Assembly (NCBI RefSeq): GCF_000585995.1
Contig: NZ_CP007410.1
Location: forward strand, 3,437,430 to 3,501,429
DNA from: Pseudomonas brassicacearum
GTDB lineage: Bacteria > Pseudomonadota > Gammaproteobacteria > Pseudomonadales > Pseudomonadaceae
DNA length: 64,000 nucleotides
Direction: 5' to 3'
This document shows, piece after piece, positions 27,744-36,946 of the stretch. Position numbers and translations under genes: made by a program. The notes beneath the pieces were generated by a model, which was not told the origin of the DNA, searched no databases, and worked only from the letters and a program-made list of their open reading frames with translations. The first letter of the stretch is position 1. Each line of letters begins with the position of its first letter.

Positions 27744-28826
27744 TTAGATCACGCTTGGATCAAGCTCACCGGTCCAGGCCAGCAAGGCTGCCAGCAGGAA
27801 AAAACTGCCGCAGGCCGTCTCCACTTTCTGCTCCCCAGCGGCCGAGGTTCGGTAGCAATGACCGAGGAAACACCCGTCTTGAAAATCGCCACTGCGAATA
27901 ATGGCCGCCAATTGTGCACCGGCGTACTCGCGCAGCAGTTCGCCGTCGGGAACCTGTGGCGCCAACCCTTGCAGGGCCAGCGCGGCCATTGCCGCCGCGC
28001 AGGGATCGTCCGGCCCCTGGGGTTCGGACAGGCGATTGAGCGGTGCGTCCGAGCCCCGGCTGCGTTGCCAATACTGACACGACTGCATGGCGTCCTGGCT
28101 GTAAGGCGCACCGTACAACCTGGCACCGACACTCAGGCCAAGCATCGCCCAGGCCTGTCCCCGGGACCAGTTACCCGGTCGTTCGTCGGCACACCAGTGC
28201 CCGTCGTCGTGGGATGCCTGACTGCTCCAGGCCCCGCCGCTACCGGCACAAGCGCGAAAAGAGGCCTGCAGTTGCTGGCGTCCGAGGCTCAATAACCGAG
28301 GGTCGGCGCGGCGCGCAAACAACTGTAGCGTGGCCGCCAACGGGTCGATGCTCAGGCGCTGATCACCCTGCTCGCCGCCACCCATGTCACGCCCCAACGC
28401 AATGCAGCCCAGCAACGGGTCGAAGGCCCGCGCCAGTTGCTGCACCGCCTGCTCCGCCAGTTCATTGGCCAGTGCATCATCGAGCAAGCAACTGCCCAGC
28501 CCTGCGCTGTAATGAAAGATCAGGCTGCGATGGTGCGTGGCACTGCCGAGCTTGTCCCGCAGCCGTTCGGTGATCTGCCGGGCCTGCCGACGATCCTCCA
28601 GAAATGCGTTGCGATGGGCGCGCAACCACCACAGTCCAGACCAGAACCCGCCCAGCCAGGAGCCGCCAGCCGAGACTTTCCAATGGCTGCCGGCCCCCAC
28701 GCAATACAACGGAAAACCTTCGCCACAGGACGCCTGGATTTGATCCATGCGCCTGACGATTGCAGCAATGGCACGATAGACCTCGACGAGCCGCAGCGGC
28801 TCTTGCCACGCCTGGGCGACATTCAT
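27744..28826 (-). CDS. GH88-like (unsaturated glucuronyl hydrolase family) protein
   Basis: A 360-residue protein with the pattern of GH88/GH105 (alpha/alpha)6-barrel enzymes: GGFWSGLWWLRAHR early, SIDPLAATLQLFARR, NWSRGQAWAMLGLSVGARLY (family WxRGQAWxxYG) and DDPCAAAMAALALQGLA. No signal peptide is seen, so it is cytoplasmic. Family members hydrate the enol ether of unsaturated uronic acids. It is the last gene of the cluster, ATGA-coupled to the MFS gene, so a tailoring or activation role on the metabolite is possible but unproven. The ATG at 28826 is chosen because the upstream extension runs into the MFS gene. Confidence 0.7.
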   Translation of the reverse strand: MNVAQAWQEPLRLVEVYRAIAAIVRRMDQIQASCGEGFPLYCVGAGSHWKVSAGGSWLGGFWSGLWWLRAHRNAFLEDRRQARQITERLRDKLGSATHHRSLIFHYSAGLGSCLLDDALANELAEQAVQQLARAFDPLLGCIALGRDMGGGEQGDQRLSIDPLAATLQLFARRADPRLLSLGRQQLQASFRACAGSGGAWSSQASHDDGHWCADERPGNWSRGQAWAMLGLSVGARLYGAPYSQDAMQSCQYWQRSRGSDAPLNRLSEPQGPDDPCAAAMAALALQGLAPQVPDGELLREYAGAQLAAIIRSGDFQDGCFLGHCYRTSAAGEQKVETACGSFFLLAALLAWTGELDPSVI

Positions 28827-30028
28827 TTGACTGCCCTCAGCCCGGTGATGGGCGGTGTCTTGTGGGATTGCCGCAGGCGAATCAACAGCAGGTTCGCCAG
28901 GCCGCCCAGTACAAGCACGCCGGTCAATAGCAGCCACGCATCGGCGAACCCCCACGGTCCGCGCTGGAGCAGACCGAACAACGGCGGCCCCACGGCGAAC
29001 CCACCGAAAAAGCCCACCGACAGTAGACCGGCCGCCGACGCCGGGCTGCCAAACCCTGGATCGCGCAGCACCATGCTCATGGCGATGGCGTTGGTCGCTA
29101 CAGCGCTCAGGCCCATGCCCAAGGCCCCCGCCCACAGCGGCCAATGACGAACGGGCAAGGCCAGTGATGTCAGCCACAGCGCCACGCCCGACAACAGCAA
29201 CAACACCAGCAACAACCAGGACTCATCGGCCATCCGAGCGCCCAACGGGGTGAGCAACACGCGGGCGGCGATGCCCATTACGCCGAAACCGGCGATCAAT
29301 GTGCCGATCCACTGCGCGCTCATGCCTTGTTGTGCAGAAAAGACCCCAAGAAACGTCACAAACGACGACAACACGATGCCTACGCACAGTTGCACACTCA
29401 TCAGCAGCGCCAGGCGCGCATTGGGTCGATTCAAGGCAAATCCAAAAGGTTTGCCCTCCCGCTCACGGGCTGCCACTCGCGGCCCCCACAATGCCAGGAG
29501 CAACGCCGGCACCAGCAGCGTGGCCAAGGCACCGCGCCAGCCCAGGCTTAGGGCCAGGCTGGGCAATAGCAGGCCGGCAAACAACGCCGAGACCTGCACA
29601 CCGGACTGTTTCAAGCCGACCACCGCAGCCTTTTGCCGGGGTTCGACGCGCTCGGCGATCAACAGATTGGTCGCCGGATTGGCCAACGCCTGGGCAATGC
29701 CACATGCCGCCAGCGCCAGTACCACACCCAAGAAACCCGGCAAGCTCGCCAATAACCCATACGCCGCCACCGTGCTCCAGAACAACAAGGCCAGGGCACG
29801 CCGGGTTCCGAGACGATTGACCAGCGGCCCGGCCCACAGCGACAACAATGCGGCGAAACCGAACGCGCTGGTGATCAGCCAGCCCAGCCAATGGGTCGGC
29901 ACACCGAGGTCGGCGAGCATCAACGGCCCGAGGGTACCGACCGCGTAGAAAATCAGCATCGGCAGGGCCATCGCCGCGGTGAGCACCAGCCGTAGCCATA
30001 CGCCTGGTGAAACGTTGTGCTCGGTCAT
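28823..30028 (-). CDS. MFS transporter, probable metabolite exporter
   Basis: A 401-residue protein with 12 hydrophobic segments and the MFS loop motif GPLVNRLGTRRALAL near residues 65-80. It is ATGA-coupled to the acyl-CoA dehydrogenase gene upstream and to the GH88-like gene downstream. Position in a biosynthetic operon suggests export of the product; the family alone does not tell direction or substrate. Confidence 0.82.
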   Translation of the reverse strand: MTEHNVSPGVWLRLVLTAAMALPMLIFYAVGTLGPLMLADLGVPTHWLGWLITSAFGFAALLSLWAGPLVNRLGTRRALALLFWSTVAAYGLLASLPGFLGVVLALAACGIAQALANPATNLLIAERVEPRQKAAVVGLKQSGVQVSALFAGLLLPSLALSLGWRGALATLLVPALLLALWGPRVAAREREGKPFGFALNRPNARLALLMSVQLCVGIVLSSFVTFLGVFSAQQGMSAQWIGTLIAGFGVMGIAARVLLTPLGARMADESWLLLVLLLLSGVALWLTSLALPVRHWPLWAGALGMGLSAVATNAIAMSMVLRDPGFGSPASAAGLLSVGFFGGFAVGPPLFGLLQRGPWGFADAWLLLTGVLVLGGLANLLLIRLRQSHKTPPITGLRAVK

Positions 30029-31245
30029 CGCGCGGCTCCCGTCATCACGGAGGGCCAATCGAAGTCCAGCCCCGCTCCGCCGAAGCTGTCGAGCAGTTGC
30101 CGACCTACCGCACTCACCAGCGCATCGTCGGTGCCGTCCAGGATATGGGTGGTGCGCGCCACGCGATAAATGCCCGACAGCGGCGACAGTTCGCTCAGGC
30201 CTTCGGCGCCCATGATCTGGATCGCCGAATCCGCGGCCTCGCTCAAGGCCTGGGAAGCGGCGACCTTGGCGATGTTCACCTCGATACTGTTGGCAACGCC
30301 GGCGTCGTATTTGTCGGCCGCGTCGTGAAGCAGTGCGCGGGCGCTGGCAATGCCCTGGTAAACCCGGAACACCCGCTGGCGCACCAGTTGCTTGTCCGCC
30401 AGCCGCGCCTGCACGCCTCGGGCCGAATGGATGCGTGCGCACATCAGGTCAAAGCAGCGCTGGGCCAGGCCCAACCAGTGCACCGAACGCAGGATGCGCC
30501 CCAGCGCCAGGCGCTCTTGCATCAACGCCAGGCCCTGCCCCACTTCGCCCAGCACATGGCTGGCCGGGACTTGAACCTGATCGAACGAGAGTTCCCCTTG
30601 CCCGGAATAACGCCCGAGAATCGACAAGGGCCGCTCGACGCGAAAACCGGGCAAGTCGGTGGGCACCACCAGCATGGACAAACCGCTCTCCAACGGTCCT
30701 GGCGCAGTGCGGGCAATCACCGTGACCAGTGCCGCCCGCTCAGCGCGGCAGATAAACCACTTGCGCCCGCTCAACCGCCAGTGCCCGTCGATGAACTCGG
30801 CGTGGCTGCGCAGGGTCGCCGGGATCGAGCCGATGCTGTCCGGCTCGGACATGCCATAACTGGAAACCATTGCACCCGCTGCCAACGGCGCGAGAAAGCG
30901 CCGTTGGATCGCCTCGCCCGCATGCCGGCTCAACATGTGCAGATCCAACGTGGCGTCGTCACCGAAAATCGCCGGCCCGTACTCGGAACGTCCCTCTTGC
31001 TCGGCCACCAGCAGATAAGCCCGCAGGCTGGCAATCCGACCGCCCAGGGCCTGGGGGTAGAAGTTGCCCCACAACCCGGCGGCCCGAGCCTGGGCACTCA
31101 GCTCGGTGATGCGCCTGGCGGCTTGGCGGAGTTCGGCCGCCAGCTCGGTCTCCAGTGGGATGATGCGTTCGTCGACAAAGCACCGAACCTGGCGCGCCAG
31201 CTCGCCAGCGCCCTGAGGAACGCCGACGCTCATTGCACTCAACAT
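30025..31245 (-). CDS. Acyl-CoA dehydrogenase family flavoprotein
   Basis: A 406-residue flavoenzyme. The FAD/substrate segment MSEPDSIGSIPATLRS (family TEPxxGSD), the beta-domain LSGRKWFICRA, and the C-terminal helical domain with QIMGAEGLSELSPLSGIYR...HILDGT are visible. The Glu in SELSP aligns by eye with the usual catalytic base position, though the segment differs from fatty-acid enzymes. In this cluster it could introduce the alpha,beta double bond needed by a PigD-like 1,4-addition. Its start overlaps the ligase stop by 7 nt; an internal ATG at 31233 is possible. Confidence 0.87.
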   Translation of the reverse strand: MLSAMSVGVPQGAGELARQVRCFVDERIIPLETELAAELRQAARRITELSAQARAAGLWGNFYPQALGGRIASLRAYLLVAEQEGRSEYGPAIFGDDATLDLHMLSRHAGEAIQRRFLAPLAAGAMVSSYGMSEPDSIGSIPATLRSHAEFIDGHWRLSGRKWFICRAERAALVTVIARTAPGPLESGLSMLVVPTDLPGFRVERPLSILGRYSGQGELSFDQVQVPASHVLGEVGQGLALMQERLALGRILRSVHWLGLAQRCFDLMCARIHSARGVQARLADKQLVRQRVFRVYQGIASARALLHDAADKYDAGVANSIEVNIAKVAASQALSEAADSAIQIMGAEGLSELSPLSGIYRVARTTHILDGTDDALVSAVGRQLLDSFGGAGLDFDWPSVMTGAAR

Positions 31246-32888
31246 GCGATGCCCGCCCCGCTCTCCAGGAACGCCACTTCAGCGGCCAGGGATTTCTTGT
31301 CGATCTTGCCCGCTGGCGTCAGGGGCAGCTGTTTGTAGAAACGCAGGTACTCGGGCAGCTTGTTGACCTCCAATCCTTGCTCGCGCAGGTAGTCGGTCAA
31401 CTCACTCAAGGTGAAGCGCGATGCGCCCTCGCGCAGGGTCACGCAAATGCACACGCGCTGCCCCAGGTCCGGGTCCGGCACGGCCACGCAGGCAACACTG
31501 ACCACATCGGGATGACCGGTGGCCAGGGTTTCGATCTGCACCGGGCTGATGTTGGCGCCGCCACGAATAATGATGTCCTTCTTGCGTCCGGCCAGGATCA
31601 GGTAACCGTCTGCATCGATGTACCCAAGGTCGCCAGTCTTGACCCAGCCTTCGGCGTCTCGATACTGCGCGTCGAGTTCCGGGGCGTTGACGTATTGCAT
31701 CGGACTCAAGGGGCCACGCGCGCGGATTTCGCCGACGCTGCCCTGGGGCAACTCCTGGTCCTGCTCGTCGAAGATCTTGATCGCACACACCGCCGGGTTG
31801 GGCCGGCCGACACTGTAGAACACCACCTCCAACGCATCGTCCAGGGTGTTGTGACAGTTCACCCCGTCCGCCGAGCCGTACAGGCTGATGAAGCCACAGC
31901 CAAAAGCGTCGACGCAGCGGCGTACCGTGACTTCGTCGATCAGCGAACCACCGCAGATCAACCCCAGCAGGCTGGATTTGTCGACCTCGGCCAGGCGAGC
32001 GTCGGCAGCGATGCGCTGAAGCATCGTCGGCACCCCAAGGATGTGGGTCGGGCGCAGCTGCTCAATGGACTCGATGGCCGCCGCCACATCGAACTGCGGC
32101 AGGACGGCAATCGACCCGCCGAGCCACGACAGGCTGCCGAACGTGGCGGTGGACCCGAACGATGAGCCCAGCGGCACCAGATACAACCCGCGAAAGCTCG
32201 CCCCCTCGGGATGGATGCGTTGCAGGAAGCGCCCGCGTCCACCCACCAGGGCATTGTGGGAGTAGGCCACCAGTTTGGGTTCCGACTCGGTGCCGGAAGA
32301 CACCAGCAGGCGCACCGGTGAATTGGCGCAAACGTCGGGCAGTTGCGCTTCATCGAGCGGCTCGGTCTCGAGCAGGTCCTGCAGGCTCAGCCAGCCTGCC
32401 CGGGTGCTGCCTTCGACGATCAAAACTCGCAATGACAACAGGGTCGGACGCAGCGCTTCGACGACCTGGCAGAGATCGATCCCGGCGTACTCGGCCGGAA
32501 CGATGACCGCCCGCGCATCGCAGCGCCGCACCAGTGCCTGGATGTCCAGGCTGCCGCGCCCCGGCGGAAATGGCGCAACCACCGCACCCAGCGCCGCAGC
32601 GGCAAGGTCGATGGCACAGCAGCGCCAGCTGTTGGTTAGCTGATAGGCCACCACATCGCCGGGCATGATCCCGGCGGCGCGCAGGCCGGCCGCCATGCGC
32701 AAGGCATGCTCATGCAGCTGGCCATAACTCAGGGTGCCCTCAGGCGAGAGCACGGCGGTTTTTTCCGGCTCACGCTGGGCGTGCTCGCGGAACAGTTGAT
32801 AGACCGAACGGTTGGGATAGGTCCCGTCACGTTCCCAGACACTGCGAACCTCAACGGGAACCAGATCAATGATGCCTGCGTTATTCAT
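31239..32888 (-). CDS. AMP-forming acyl-CoA synthetase/ligase (ANL superfamily)
   Basis: A 549-residue adenylating enzyme. The phosphate-binding loop appears as LLVSSGTESEPKL (usual form TSGTTGxPK), followed by the motif GEIRARGPLSP, the hinge GDLGYIDADGYLILAGRKKDIIIRGG and the catalytic-lysine motif PLTPAGKIDKKSL. It would activate a carboxylic acid as acyl-AMP for CoA or for sulfur transfer from the nearby CysO-like carrier. Comparable ligases exist in thiocarboxylate siderophore clusters. ATGA-coupled to the CoA-transferase gene. Confidence 0.9.
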   Translation of the reverse strand: MNNAGIIDLVPVEVRSVWERDGTYPNRSVYQLFREHAQREPEKTAVLSPEGTLSYGQLHEHALRMAAGLRAAGIMPGDVVAYQLTNSWRCCAIDLAAAALGAVVAPFPPGRGSLDIQALVRRCDARAVIVPAEYAGIDLCQVVEALRPTLLSLRVLIVEGSTRAGWLSLQDLLETEPLDEAQLPDVCANSPVRLLVSSGTESEPKLVAYSHNALVGGRGRFLQRIHPEGASFRGLYLVPLGSSFGSTATFGSLSWLGGSIAVLPQFDVAAAIESIEQLRPTHILGVPTMLQRIAADARLAEVDKSSLLGLICGGSLIDEVTVRRCVDAFGCGFISLYGSADGVNCHNTLDDALEVVFYSVGRPNPAVCAIKIFDEQDQELPQGSVGEIRARGPLSPMQYVNAPELDAQYRDAEGWVKTGDLGYIDADGYLILAGRKKDIIIRGGANISPVQIETLATGHPDVVSVACVAVPDPDLGQRVCICVTLREGASRFTLSELTDYLREQGLEVNKLPEYLRFYKQLPLTPAGKIDKKSLAAEVAFLESGAGIAC

Positions 32889-34738
32889 CGAAAACTCCAG
32901 TGAGCGTTGACCGAGGTATAGGCATTCAGGCTTAAGCACGGCTTCAATCGCCTGTCTTGGCTTAGTTGCGACAGGTCTTGTACGACCACACAGGCCGGTA
33001 TCCCGGCCTCACCCAGCACGCGTTGCCAGGTCTCGGCCGATTGCGTCGACAGGGCTGTCTCCAACAAGGGGTCCAGCGCCTGGGGATCGGTTTGTGGCGC
33101 CAAGGCCAGGATTTGGCTCAGTTGTTCAAGCTCGGCGGGGGTCTGGCAATTGATCGCCAGCCAGCCGGACTGGGTCGGGTACACCCCCTTGAGCAGGCTG
33201 TCGGGAGTCACCTCCGGGTTTTGCAGGGCTGGAGCGCAGAGCAAGTTGGCTGCACCGAGCAAGGAGCTGTCGACCCGCACCGACTGGCCGCTGAGGGCGC
33301 GATGGACCAAGGCGGCCGTCACCCCTTGGGCGGCGACCGCACCGCCCAAGACATCCAGCACGGTGAACAGCGAACCGCCCGGGGTGCCCGAGGCCTGGCC
33401 GATCTGCTCACCGACACCCGACCACGCCTGAACCACAAAATCAGTACCCGGCAGCGATTCGCCCGGACGGTCGTGGCCCCAGCCACCGGCATAGGCATAC
33501 ACCAGGCCCGGATTGATCCGTGCCAGGTCGGCGCGGTCCAGCATCAGCTCCGCAGCCTTGCCCGGCGCCCAGTTGTGCAGGAACACGTCGGCATGACGCA
33601 CCCGCTCATAGAGCTCGGCGCGACCAGCAGCGGACTTGATGTCCAGTTCCCGCACCTGCTTGAGGCGATTGAGGGCATCGAAGCGCACCGATACGCCATC
33701 GGCGCATGGCGGCATGACCCGCAACGGATCGCCACCGGGTAATTCGATGCGCAGCACCTCGGCGCCGAGCATCGCCAGCAAGTGGCCGGCCAGCGGCCCC
33801 TGGATCCGGCGACAGGACTCAATCACCGTCAGGCCGCTCAAGGGCAATTTGCCCGACGCCAGCGCAGGCAATGCCCGGCCATCGGCAGCGCCACAGTCAA
33901 ACGCCCAAGGGCCTTGATTCAATTGCCGTGGCAGGTCCTCGTCGGCACGTCGCTCAGCAAGGCTGCGCAGCGGGCATACCGCCATGCCGTTCAAAGCGCA
34001 CAAGGCACTGATGCGGGCCATGGACAGCCGCGCCAGGGCCTGGCGAAACACCGGCGGCATCGGCGCCACGGCCTTGGCATAACGCAACAGGAAGGCCTTC
34101 CAGCCCTGCCCGGCCTGTTCGGCGTCGATCCCCACCGTCACCCAGAAACGGCGCCAGGGTTCGGCATCGAGAGTTTCCAATTCGAAAGCCACACCGTCGG
34201 CGGAAACGAAGGGCGGACGATTCTTCGAACAAGTCGCGCCGGGAAGCAGCCGCTCGGCCTCATCAGCGGCCGTGGCACCGGCCAGGTATTGACCGATGCC
34301 CAGCACCCCGGCGGCGCCCACGGAGCTGCTGACGTGTCCGAAACGACCGCCGCGCAACTGACCCAGGGCGGCGGCCAGCGCGCCTTGAAGGGCCAGGCTC
34401 GCGCTCAGGGTCGAGACATAATCGAGCCCCAGTCCCTGGGCCTTGCCACTGGCCCGGCCATGCACCGACATCAATCCGCAGGCCGCCTGGACGGTATGTT
34501 CCGTGATACCGAGGGAGCTGCCGTCAGGCCACCCGTGAATCCTCCCATCAATGGGCGAAAGGTCCGGATGATGAAAAGAAAACCCCAGCCCGCTGGCCAG
34601 TGGATCGCCACGAGATTCGCGATGCTCCAGGCCCAGCGCCGTCGCCTGGTAGCGCAGTGACGCGGCCAGCGCAGCAAAGCCGGCGGGCATCGGTTCAACA
34701 CAGCCGGAGAAGCTGCAACCCTGTAGAAGACGTGACAT
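32885..34738 (-). CDS. Double-length CaiB/BaiF (family III) CoA-transferase-like protein
   Basis: A 617-residue protein, about 1.5 times a single CaiB/BaiF subunit. The C-terminal part (from about residue 300) is a recognisable family III domain: GLTVIESCRRIQGPLAGHLLAMLGAEVLRIE, then GGDPLR, DVFLHNWAPG, and GTDFVVQAWSGV with the Asp that family enzymes acylate. The N-terminal 290 residues resemble a second, diverged copy (GLDYVSTLSASLALQGALAAAL) without the same complete motif set. It may move CoA between acids in the pathway. The ATG at 34738 is chosen; an 11-codon extension lacks support. Confidence 0.75.
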   Translation of the reverse strand: MSRLLQGCSFSGCVEPMPAGFAALAASLRYQATALGLEHRESRGDPLASGLGFSFHHPDLSPIDGRIHGWPDGSSLGITEHTVQAACGLMSVHGRASGKAQGLGLDYVSTLSASLALQGALAAALGQLRGGRFGHVSSSVGAAGVLGIGQYLAGATAADEAERLLPGATCSKNRPPFVSADGVAFELETLDAEPWRRFWVTVGIDAEQAGQGWKAFLLRYAKAVAPMPPVFRQALARLSMARISALCALNGMAVCPLRSLAERRADEDLPRQLNQGPWAFDCGAADGRALPALASGKLPLSGLTVIESCRRIQGPLAGHLLAMLGAEVLRIELPGGDPLRVMPPCADGVSVRFDALNRLKQVRELDIKSAAGRAELYERVRHADVFLHNWAPGKAAELMLDRADLARINPGLVYAYAGGWGHDRPGESLPGTDFVVQAWSGVGEQIGQASGTPGGSLFTVLDVLGGAVAAQGVTAALVHRALSGQSVRVDSSLLGAANLLCAPALQNPEVTPDSLLKGVYPTQSGWLAINCQTPAELEQLSQILALAPQTDPQALDPLLETALSTQSAETWQRVLGEAGIPACVVVQDLSQLSQDRRLKPCLSLNAYTSVNAHWSFR

Positions 34739-34822
34739 AAGACCTATACCAGCAGGTTTCCATACCGCCACGCGCGGGCCTTTGGTGAGGTACCGCGCGC
34801 AGCCCCGAGTCAGCGCCAGGCC

Positions 34823-35095
34823 TCAACCACCGGCCACGGCGGGGAGGATGGTGAGGCTGTCGCCGGCCTTGAGCACCGTGGCGAGGTTGTCGGCAAAACG
34901 GATGTCGTCATCGTTGACGTAGATGTTCACGAAACGATGCACCTGACCGTCGCCTATCAGCCGCTCCTTGACCCCCGGATACTGTTTTTCCATGTCTTCG
35001 ATCACTTCAAGAACTGTCTCCCCCTGAACTTCGACGCGTTTCTTATCCTGGGTGAAAGTGCGCAACAAAGTGGGCACCGTGACAAAAATCGACAT
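34823..35095 (-). CDS. CysO-like sulfur-carrier protein (ThiS/MoaD fold)
   Basis: A 90-residue beta-grasp protein. It resembles mycobacterial CysO closely in wording: VTVPTLLRTFTQDKKRVEV at the start, HRFVNIYVNDDDIRF in the middle and TILPAVAGG at the end. The C-terminal Gly-Gly is exposed, ready for adenylation and thiocarboxylation by the MoeZ-like enzyme two genes upstream. It would deliver sulfide as a protein thiocarboxylate. Unlike carriers with residues after GG, no trimming is needed to mature it. Confidence 0.92.
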   Translation of the reverse strand: MSIFVTVPTLLRTFTQDKKRVEVQGETVLEVIEDMEKQYPGVKERLIGDGQVHRFVNIYVNDDDIRFADNLATVLKAGDSLTILPAVAGG

Positions 35096-35164
35096 GCAGA
35101 ACTCCCTGAGCCTTAATAAGCTCTTCGCTCATGATTATTAATTGAACTGCGCCGCTTAAAAGTT

Positions 35165-35572
35165 TCAGTTAACGACGCAAATACGCTCTTCAGTCACTTT
35201 GTTATTAATGATGCGATAACTTCGCACCCACTCTTCAACATCCTGCAGTGTTGAAACAATGACGTAGTGCACCGAGGCATCACCGGCGAAACGCACATCT
35301 TCGGCGCTTGGATAAGCGACACTGGCGGTATGGGAGTGATAGATCACCCGGCACTCTTCGTCTCGTTCGTCCAGCGCCCGCCAGACCGCCAATTGTTGCC
35401 TGGGATCGAAGCTGAAGAACGTTGGCGAACGTGCGGCGTTGTCCATCGGCACCAGCCGTTCGGCGGTACGAACGCCTGCCGGAGCGACGACGATGCCGCA
35501 AGTTTCCAGCGGATGATCCCGTCGCGCCTGCTCCAGCATGGCTTCCAGCAGGCCGGCACGAATACTCAACAT
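35165..35572 (-). CDS. JAMM/MPN+ metalloprotease (Mec+/QbsD-like)
   Basis: A 135-residue zinc isopeptidase-type protease. The full JAMM motif is present: a Glu in HPLETCGIV (about residue 23) and HSHTASVAYPSAED (H-x-H-x7-S-x2-D) near residues 79-92. Mycobacterial Mec+ releases cysteine from CysO-Cys, and QbsD trims the carrier of thioquinolobactin synthesis. As the carrier here already ends in GG, a Mec+-like hydrolysis of a carrier-substrate adduct is more likely. It lies 21 nt after the MoeZ-like gene. Confidence 0.9.
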   Translation of the reverse strand: MLSIRAGLLEAMLEQARRDHPLETCGIVVAPAGVRTAERLVPMDNAARSPTFFSFDPRQQLAVWRALDERDEECRVIYHSHTASVAYPSAEDVRFAGDASVHYVIVSTLQDVEEWVRSYRIINNKVTEERICVVN

Positions 35573-35593
35573 CCTCGGTCCTCATTTTCAGGC

Positions 35594-36766
35594 TCAATAG
35601 GCCGGCAACGATGGCTCGACATCCCGGACCCAGGCCAGCACGCCGCCGTCGAGGTTGCGTACATGGCTGAAGCCGCGCGCCTGAAGCTCAAGCAACACCG
35701 CCCTGGAACGTGCGCCGGTCTTGCAGTGCAGAACCAGGTTGGCGTGCTTGCCGAAACGGGTTTCGATCAGTTCCGCGGTCTTCGGCCCCTTGGGAATGTG
35801 CTGGGCGCCGTGGATCCGCACGATGTCCCATTCGGCGCGGTCACGCACATCGATCAACAACACGTCCTGGCCGCTTTCGCGCAACGCCTGCAACTGCCTG
35901 GCGCTGATCGAGGGCATGTCCGAATCCTGCACACCCTGGGGCGCGTTCAAGCCGCAGAAAGCCTGGTAGTCGCTCAGGGCGGTGATGGGCTGGCGGCCCG
36001 GGGAGCGGCGCAACGGCATCTGCCGGTAGGACATGTCCAAGGCGTCATACACCATCAGGCGCCCCAGCAGGCTCTCGCCGATGCCGGTGATCAGCTTGAT
36101 CGCCTCGGTGGCCATGATTGCGCCAATGGACGCACACAAAATGCCCAGCACCCCGCCTTCGGAACACGAGGGCGCCAGCTCGGGCGGAGGCGGTTCGGGG
36201 TACAGGTCGCGGTAGTTGAGGCCGACACCGCCGGGGGCGTTTTCCCAGAACACCGAGGCCTGGCCTTCGAAACGGAAGATCGACCCCCAGACGTAGGGTT
36301 TGTTGGCCAACACACAGGCATCGTTGACCAGGTAGCGGGTGGCAAAATTGTCGGTGCCATCGAGGATCAGGTCGTACTGGCTGAACAACTGCACGGCGCT
36401 TTCCGGCTCAAGCCGTTGTTCGTGGCGTTCGACTTTTACATAGGGGTTCAGCGCGTTGATGGCCTCGGCGGCGCTGTCGACCTTCAACTGGCCAACCGTG
36501 GCCACGCGGTGGATCACTTGGCGTTGCAGGTTGGACTCGTCCACCCGGTCGAAGTCGATGATCCCCAGGGTCCCGATACCGGCCGCGGCCAGGTAAAGCA
36601 ACGCCGGCGAACCGAGGCCTCCGGCACCGATAACCAATACTTTGCTGCTCTTTAAACGACACTGCCCTTCCAAGCCCACATCAGGAATCAACAAGTGCCG
36701 ACTATAGCGGGTTATCTCTTCGTTACTTAGACTCGAAACAGGAGCGACAAGCGGAGGAAGTTTCAT
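35594..36766 (-). CDS. MoeZ/QbsC-like adenylyltransferase-sulfurtransferase (ThiF + rhodanese)
   Basis: A 390-residue two-domain enzyme. The N-terminal ThiF/MoeB/E1 domain (about 1-265) has the nucleotide loop GAGGLGSPALLYLAAAG and DGTDNFATRYLVND. The C-terminal rhodanese domain (about 285-385) has active-site Cys near residue 348 in LHCKTGARS. The zinc-binding cysteine pairs of E. coli MoeB are missing (NYRDLYPEPPPP where CYRCLFPEPPPP is usual), as in MoeZ. It adenylates the Gly-Gly tail of the CysO-like carrier and sulfurates it. The ATG at 36766 gives the standard start MKLPPLVAPVSSLS. Confidence 0.94.
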   Translation of the reverse strand: MKLPPLVAPVSSLSNEEITRYSRHLLIPDVGLEGQCRLKSSKVLVIGAGGLGSPALLYLAAAGIGTLGIIDFDRVDESNLQRQVIHRVATVGQLKVDSAAEAINALNPYVKVERHEQRLEPESAVQLFSQYDLILDGTDNFATRYLVNDACVLANKPYVWGSIFRFEGQASVFWENAPGGVGLNYRDLYPEPPPPELAPSCSEGGVLGILCASIGAIMATEAIKLITGIGESLLGRLMVYDALDMSYRQMPLRRSPGRQPITALSDYQAFCGLNAPQGVQDSDMPSISARQLQALRESGQDVLLIDVRDRAEWDIVRIHGAQHIPKGPKTAELIETRFGKHANLVLHCKTGARSRAVLLELQARGFSHVRNLDGGVLAWVRDVEPSLPAY

Positions 36767-36781
36767 GTTTAATACCTGTTG

Positions 36782-36800
36782 CTGAATGTAAGTAATTCTC
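36782..36800 (-). promoter_or_regulatory. Candidate Fur box before the sulfur-transfer operon
   Basis: On the minus strand GAGAATTACTTACATTCAG matches GATAATGATAATCATTATC at 10 of 19 positions by eye. It ends 15 nt before the MoeZ-like ATG. It suggests that this half of the cluster has its own iron-regulated promoter, which would bypass the repeat block upstream. Confidence 0.4.
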
Positions 36801-36946
36801 AAGCAGGCTCTTTGATTAATCAATTCAAAGGGCTTTGAATTTCATATGCACAAAGTCCGTTTTCGTATGCATTCGAGAATGCCATTACGTGATAACGGTT
36901 CGCCGCGAGCCTGGATCTGCGCAAGCTACAGCCCGCAGACAAAAGC

